Assembly: GCA_001897435.1 (NCBI GenBank)
Contig: MKSV01000009.1
Coordinates: forward strand, 124,001 to 188,000
DNA length: 64,000 nt
Source of the DNA: Acidobacteriales bacterium 59-55
GTDB lineage: Bacteria; Acidobacteriota; Terriglobia; Terriglobales; Acidobacteriaceae
Reading direction: 5' to 3'
Part shown: in pieces, positions 61,090 through 64,000 of the stretch
How the letters are laid out: each line of letters begins with the position of its first letter
Position numbering within the stretch: position 1 is the first letter of the stretch
Program-made: the position numbers and the translations under genes
Notes under the pieces: model-generated
Database searches by the model: none
What the model was told of the DNA's origin: nothing
Seen by the model: only the letters and a program-made list of their open reading frames with translations

Positions 61090-62345
61090 GCGTCCGCCCG
61101 GAGGATGGTGGATGGGTCCATTTCAAGCGCTGTCCGGATGGATGGCGTGCTTCCGGCGATGGCGACGGCCAGCGCCAGCGCGACGACGACGGGAAGGAGG
61201 ACGGGGATAAGCACAGGGCCGACGGAGGCTGCGCCGTCGCCTGCGAAGATGCTGGCTCCCAGCCAGGCGGCGAGGCCGGAGCCCAGAAGGTAGCCGACAG
61301 CTCCCGCGAAGACGGCAAGCAGGCCGGTCTCGGCATAGAAAAGAAAGGCAATAGCGCCTTTGCTGGCTCCGAGCGAGCGCATCAGGCCGATCTCTCGTTG
61401 CCGTTCGAGAATGGCGGTGGCCATGGCCGCGCTGACGGCGAATCCGGCGGCAAGCAAGGCTGCTGCGCTGATGAGCCACATCAGGCCACTGATACGTTCG
61501 AGCACATTGCCTTCGTTTTGCTCGACGCGGCGGACCTGATCGGCCTGGGCTCCGGGGATGGCCTCGCGAATCTGGTAGGCGATGGAGTTGGCGTAGGGGC
61601 GGCAGTACCAGATCTCGTGCTGCTGCGGCGAGAGCGTGTCGGGATCTTTGCGGGCGAAGGCGTCTTCAGGCTTGGTGCGGGCGCTAACGTCGACGCGGGA
61701 GACGGCGTCGGGCAGGTTGGCCAGCCTTTGCGCGGTTTCGAGGGGGAGAAGAACTCGCTTGTCCATGGCGTCTCCGGTGGAGACAAGGCCCGTGATCTTC
61801 AGAGTGGTGTCGCCGGTCTGGAGGCTGTCGCCGATGTGCAGACCGGTGGCGGCTCCGGCTACGGCTTCGCCTGGAGTTGCGGGCCACGCGCCGGTGAGCT
61901 TCCACCAGGGGTGCATGACGGGCGCGCCGGTGGTGATGCTGCTTTCGCCGTTAGCCAGTTTGTGATGGAACCACAAGCCCGTCGCCTGAATCTGCTGGCC
62001 GTCAGCCAGCTTCAGGGAGATGGGGAGTTCGGGAGAGACGCCGGTGATGTTGTTGGCCCAGAAGATGCTTTTGAGTTTAGGCAGGTCGCTGGCCTTGAGG
62101 TATGCGCCGCCAGTAGAGGGTTTGATGTCCACACCGCCGATCTTCACGTCGAGCAGGTCGGCTTTCGGGGTAATAACGATGTTGGCTCCGTAGACAGCCA
62201 GCTCTTTGTGAATGCGGTCGCCGACGGTGGTGGCGAGGGCGAGCATCGCGGTGACGGCGGTTGTCCCGAGCAGGATGGCGAGTCCGGCGAGCGCCTTGCG
62301 GCGGCGCTGGCGGCGGAAGCTTTCCCATAGAAGCCGGAAGAACAT
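61086..62345 (-). CDS. FtsX/MacB-type ABC permease (first of pair)
   Basis: A 419-residue protein with the same layout: N-terminal helix (ALAGLAILLGTTAVTAMLAL), periplasmic domain, and C-terminal helices (LMWLISAAALLAAGFAVSAA, AETGLLAVFAGAVGYLLGSG, VLIPVLLPVVVALALAVAIA). It starts 13 bp after the FTR1-type gene. FtsX-like pairs next to FTR1 and DUF2318 occur in P19/Ftr-type iron-uptake loci, where they are thought to assist iron reduction or transport. The partner ATPase is not in this operon. Confidence 0.88.
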   Translation of the reverse strand: MFFRLLWESFRRQRRRKALAGLAILLGTTAVTAMLALATTVGDRIHKELAVYGANIVITPKADLLDVKIGGVDIKPSTGGAYLKASDLPKLKSIFWANNITGVSPELPISLKLADGQQIQATGLWFHHKLANGESSITTGAPVMHPWWKLTGAWPATPGEAVAGAATGLHIGDSLQTGDTTLKITGLVSTGDAMDKRVLLPLETAQRLANLPDAVSRVDVSARTKPEDAFARKDPDTLSPQQHEIWYCRPYANSIAYQIREAIPGAQADQVRRVEQNEGNVLERISGLMWLISAAALLAAGFAVSAAMATAILERQREIGLMRSLGASKGAIAFLFYAETGLLAVFAGAVGYLLGSGLAAWLGASIFAGDGAASVGPVLIPVLLPVVVALALAVAIAGSTPSIRTALEMDPSTILRADA

Positions 62346-62358
62346 TAGAGTAGCGACC

Positions 62359-63636
62359 TCATCGCTCGAAGACCGGTGCGAGCGCGCGCAGATCGGCCGC
62401 CTGGATGACGACCTCGCCGCCGCCGATCGAGGATTTCAAGGGGATGGGATTGCAGCCTCCCGGCTGACCCATCGACTGGGGCACCAGCGGCGAAGCGCAC
62501 ATCTTGCAGGTAATTCCCTGGCTGCTGATGTAAAAGCCGACCGGGCCGCAGATGTGGCAGGCGTCGGCGACCGAGACGATGTTGCCGTCGGGCTTCTTGT
62601 AGAGGAGAAAGCGGACTTCGGCGCTGCCGCCTTTGCCGTCGTCGATATGCACGCCGTAGCGGTGGAGCTGGTTATCGGTGATCTGCGAGGTGGGAACGAT
62701 AGCCTGGCTGCCGACGAGCGTGACCGAGGTTGTCGGTGAGAGGGCGGTAGTGCTCTTGGCGTAGATGAACTCTGCCGTCGAGAGGAAGATGAAGACGAAG
62801 CTGGTGACGACGACGGCGTACATCCACATCTTCTCGCGGCGCTGGGTCCACTCGGCACGGCGCTTGTCGGCAGCAGTGGCGGTGGAGGCAAGTTCGATAG
62901 GGGTACGGCGCTTGTATTCGAGCAGCATCATCAGCCCGGCGAGCGCAAGCATGGTGACGAAGAAGAAGAGGTCATTGCGGACGATGGGGCCGATGAGGCG
63001 CATCTCGGTGGTGCTGGAGGGGAGAACGCCGTTTTCGCTCAGTTCGTGCAGGCCGCTCACCACGAGCTGGAAGGTCACGAAGTAGAGGATGACGGTGGTG
63101 ACGCGGAAGAAGCGCTGCAGGTTGATCTTGACGCTGCCTCGGATGAAGAGCACGCCGAAGACGACGGCGACGGCGACGCCGAGCAAGGTCCCGGTGAAGC
63201 TAAGAAGCTCGGTGGAGTTGAGGGTGACGGCGGAGAGGATCAGGACGGTCTCAACCCCTTCGCGCAAAACCAGCAGAAAGACGAAGAGAAAGAGGCCGAT
63301 GCGGGAGACGCCGTCTTCTCCGCCGGTGAATCTGGCTACTTTAGTCTCGATCTCGCCCTTCATGGAGCGCGCGGTCTTGTGCATGAACCAGATCATGCTG
63401 ACGACGAAGACAGCGGCGGCGAGCATCACCCAGCCTTCGATGATGTCGGAGTTGAAGTTGAGATGGGCAACCAGCAGGGCCACGCCGATGCTGGCGACGA
63501 TGGCGGTTCCCAGGGCCCAGAAGACGACGCGCTTCAGCTCGTGGCGGCCGATCTTGGCGAGATAGGCGAAGACGATCCCGACGATCAGCGCCGCTTCGAC
63601 CCCCTCGCGGAGGGTAATGATAAATGCCTGCAACAT
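62359..63636 (-). CDS. FTR1-family iron permease with C-terminal DUF2318 domain
   Basis: The ATG at 63636 (MLQAFIITLREGVEAALIVG) is chosen because FTR1 proteins start this way; the frame is open further upstream but that part is not protein-like. The 425-residue protein has two RExxE iron motifs (TLREGVEAALIVG and VLREGVETVLILS) and about seven helices. Its C-terminal DUF2318 domain has VADACHICGPVGFYISSQG and CKMCASPL cysteine pairs. It imports iron, and the cysteine domain may handle electrons or metal in the periplasm. It leads an operon with two FtsX-like permeases. Confidence 0.93.
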   Translation of the reverse strand: MLQAFIITLREGVEAALIVGIVFAYLAKIGRHELKRVVFWALGTAIVASIGVALLVAHLNFNSDIIEGWVMLAAAVFVVSMIWFMHKTARSMKGEIETKVARFTGGEDGVSRIGLFLFVFLLVLREGVETVLILSAVTLNSTELLSFTGTLLGVAVAVVFGVLFIRGSVKINLQRFFRVTTVILYFVTFQLVVSGLHELSENGVLPSSTTEMRLIGPIVRNDLFFFVTMLALAGLMMLLEYKRRTPIELASTATAADKRRAEWTQRREKMWMYAVVVTSFVFIFLSTAEFIYAKSTTALSPTTSVTLVGSQAIVPTSQITDNQLHRYGVHIDDGKGGSAEVRFLLYKKPDGNIVSVADACHICGPVGFYISSQGITCKMCASPLVPQSMGQPGGCNPIPLKSSIGGGEVVIQAADLRALAPVFER

Positions 63637-63824
63637 AAGGTCTTTCTCTTCCCCGAGAGACTTTCCGCAAGGCTTTCCGCGAGCGCTTGAAGGCTGGTCC
63701 CGATGCTGTCCGGACGAGACCAGGATCGGCCATCGTTCCTGCATCCAGTCTAATGCGGACTAAATTGGTCGTCAATTAGGACGCTGGAATCTGGGACTTC
63801 AGAGTGAGAATGTGGAGGGGGATA

Positions 63825-63901
63825 TGGTGCGCCCGGAGCGATTCGAACGCCCGACCTACTGGTTCGTAGCCAGTTGCTCTATCCATCTGAGCTACGGGCG
63901 C
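63825..63901 (-). tRNA. tRNA-Arg(ACG)
   Basis: On the minus strand: acceptor GCGCCCG/CGGGCGC, D-arm AGCTCAGATGGATAGAGC, anticodon loop CTACGAA (anticodon ACG), T-arm and encoded CCA. The sequence is complete. Confidence 0.95.
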
Positions 63902-63978
63902 ACATTGCGTTTGGATGCAACTCTCTAAAGATATCGGAATTCAGCGGCTGGGGCAACCGCCGAAAAGGAGAGATTTCA

Positions 63979-64000
63979 TGGTGCGCCCGGAGAGATTCGA
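63979..64000 (-). tRNA. Partial tRNA (probably a second tRNA-Arg) at the right edge
   Basis: TGGTGCGCCCGGAGAGATTC matches the 3' end of the preceding tRNA-Arg apart from one base. The gene continues beyond the window. Confidence 0.75.

Noticed and set aside
61062..62330. A 422-codon plus-strand frame
   Set aside because: It is the shadow of the FtsX-type permease; glycine/aspartate-rich antisense composition.
1..64000. CRISPR arrays
   Set aside because: No regularly spaced short repeats with unique spacers were seen. The 141-bp repeat in the J-domain gene is coding.

Overview
The window reads as a piece of an Acidobacteriota chromosome (probably Terriglobales/Acidobacteriaceae; inferred from gene content, not from a database search). 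It splits in two. Positions 1 to about 41,100 are a composite mobile region inserted into a tRNA-Leu(UAA) gene. Positions 41,100 to 64,000 are ordinary chromosome.

The mobile region. The host tRNA-Leu(UAA) is intronless, with acceptor stem GCCCGGA/TCCGGGC. It is cut in two: its 5' part lies at 182-222 and its 3' part at 41028-41098. The halves share a 24-bp direct repeat covering the D-arm end and anticodon stem-loop. The same core recurs at 11356-11378, so two related elements sit in tandem. Each begins att core, tyrosine recombinase, then a complete tRNA-Leu(UAA) with a different acceptor stem (GCGGGCG/CGCCCGC), interrupted after U34 by a roughly 210-nt group I intron. The intron breaks the sequence that is the integration core. 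The element therefore appears to destroy the host tRNA and supply a replacement that its own integrase cannot recognise. This is the most interesting system in the window.

Element A (199-11378) is decayed: its integrase carries a stop codon and an internal deletion, it holds an IS110-family relic, and its ArdC-like and DUF6908-like genes are broken. Its cargo looks intact: a CxxCxGxG zinc-repeat membrane protein, three secreted or membrane proteins, an ECF sigma factor and a TPR serine/threonine kinase.

Element B (11356-41051) has an intact integrase. Its cargo is an AbiE toxin-antitoxin pair in which the toxin is fused to WYL-like and zinc-finger modules, a J-domain membrane protein with tandem repeats, a vWA protein, an ArdC-like antirestriction protein, a ParB, two giant nuclease-helicases (DUF4011/MTES_1575 type and TM0106/RecB type), a mobilization set (inverted repeats, small accessory protein, VirD4-like coupling protein, MobF relaxase), an inserted GIY-YIG/EVE-like plus PD-(D/E)XK-like pair, and a HEPN-like protein next to attR. 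No mating-pair-formation genes are present, so it is best read as an integrative mobilizable element carrying defence genes.

The chromosomal part. In order: a Tat-exported sulfatase, a family 2 glycosyltransferase, a phosphofructokinase with pyrophosphate-type active-site residues, tRNA-Gly(CCC), a C-terminal processing protease, a SurA/PpiC-type periplasmic isomerase, a YhaM-like OB/HD nuclease, cyclopropane fatty acid synthase, a 54-residue membrane protein, the cinA-plsY-gpsA cluster (phospholipid precursors and NMN deamidase), an ABC ATPase/permease pair, a Gfo/Idh/MocA oxidoreductase, an FTR1-DUF2318 iron permease with two FtsX-type permeases but no local ATPase, tRNA-Arg(ACG), and the start of a second tRNA-Arg at the window edge.
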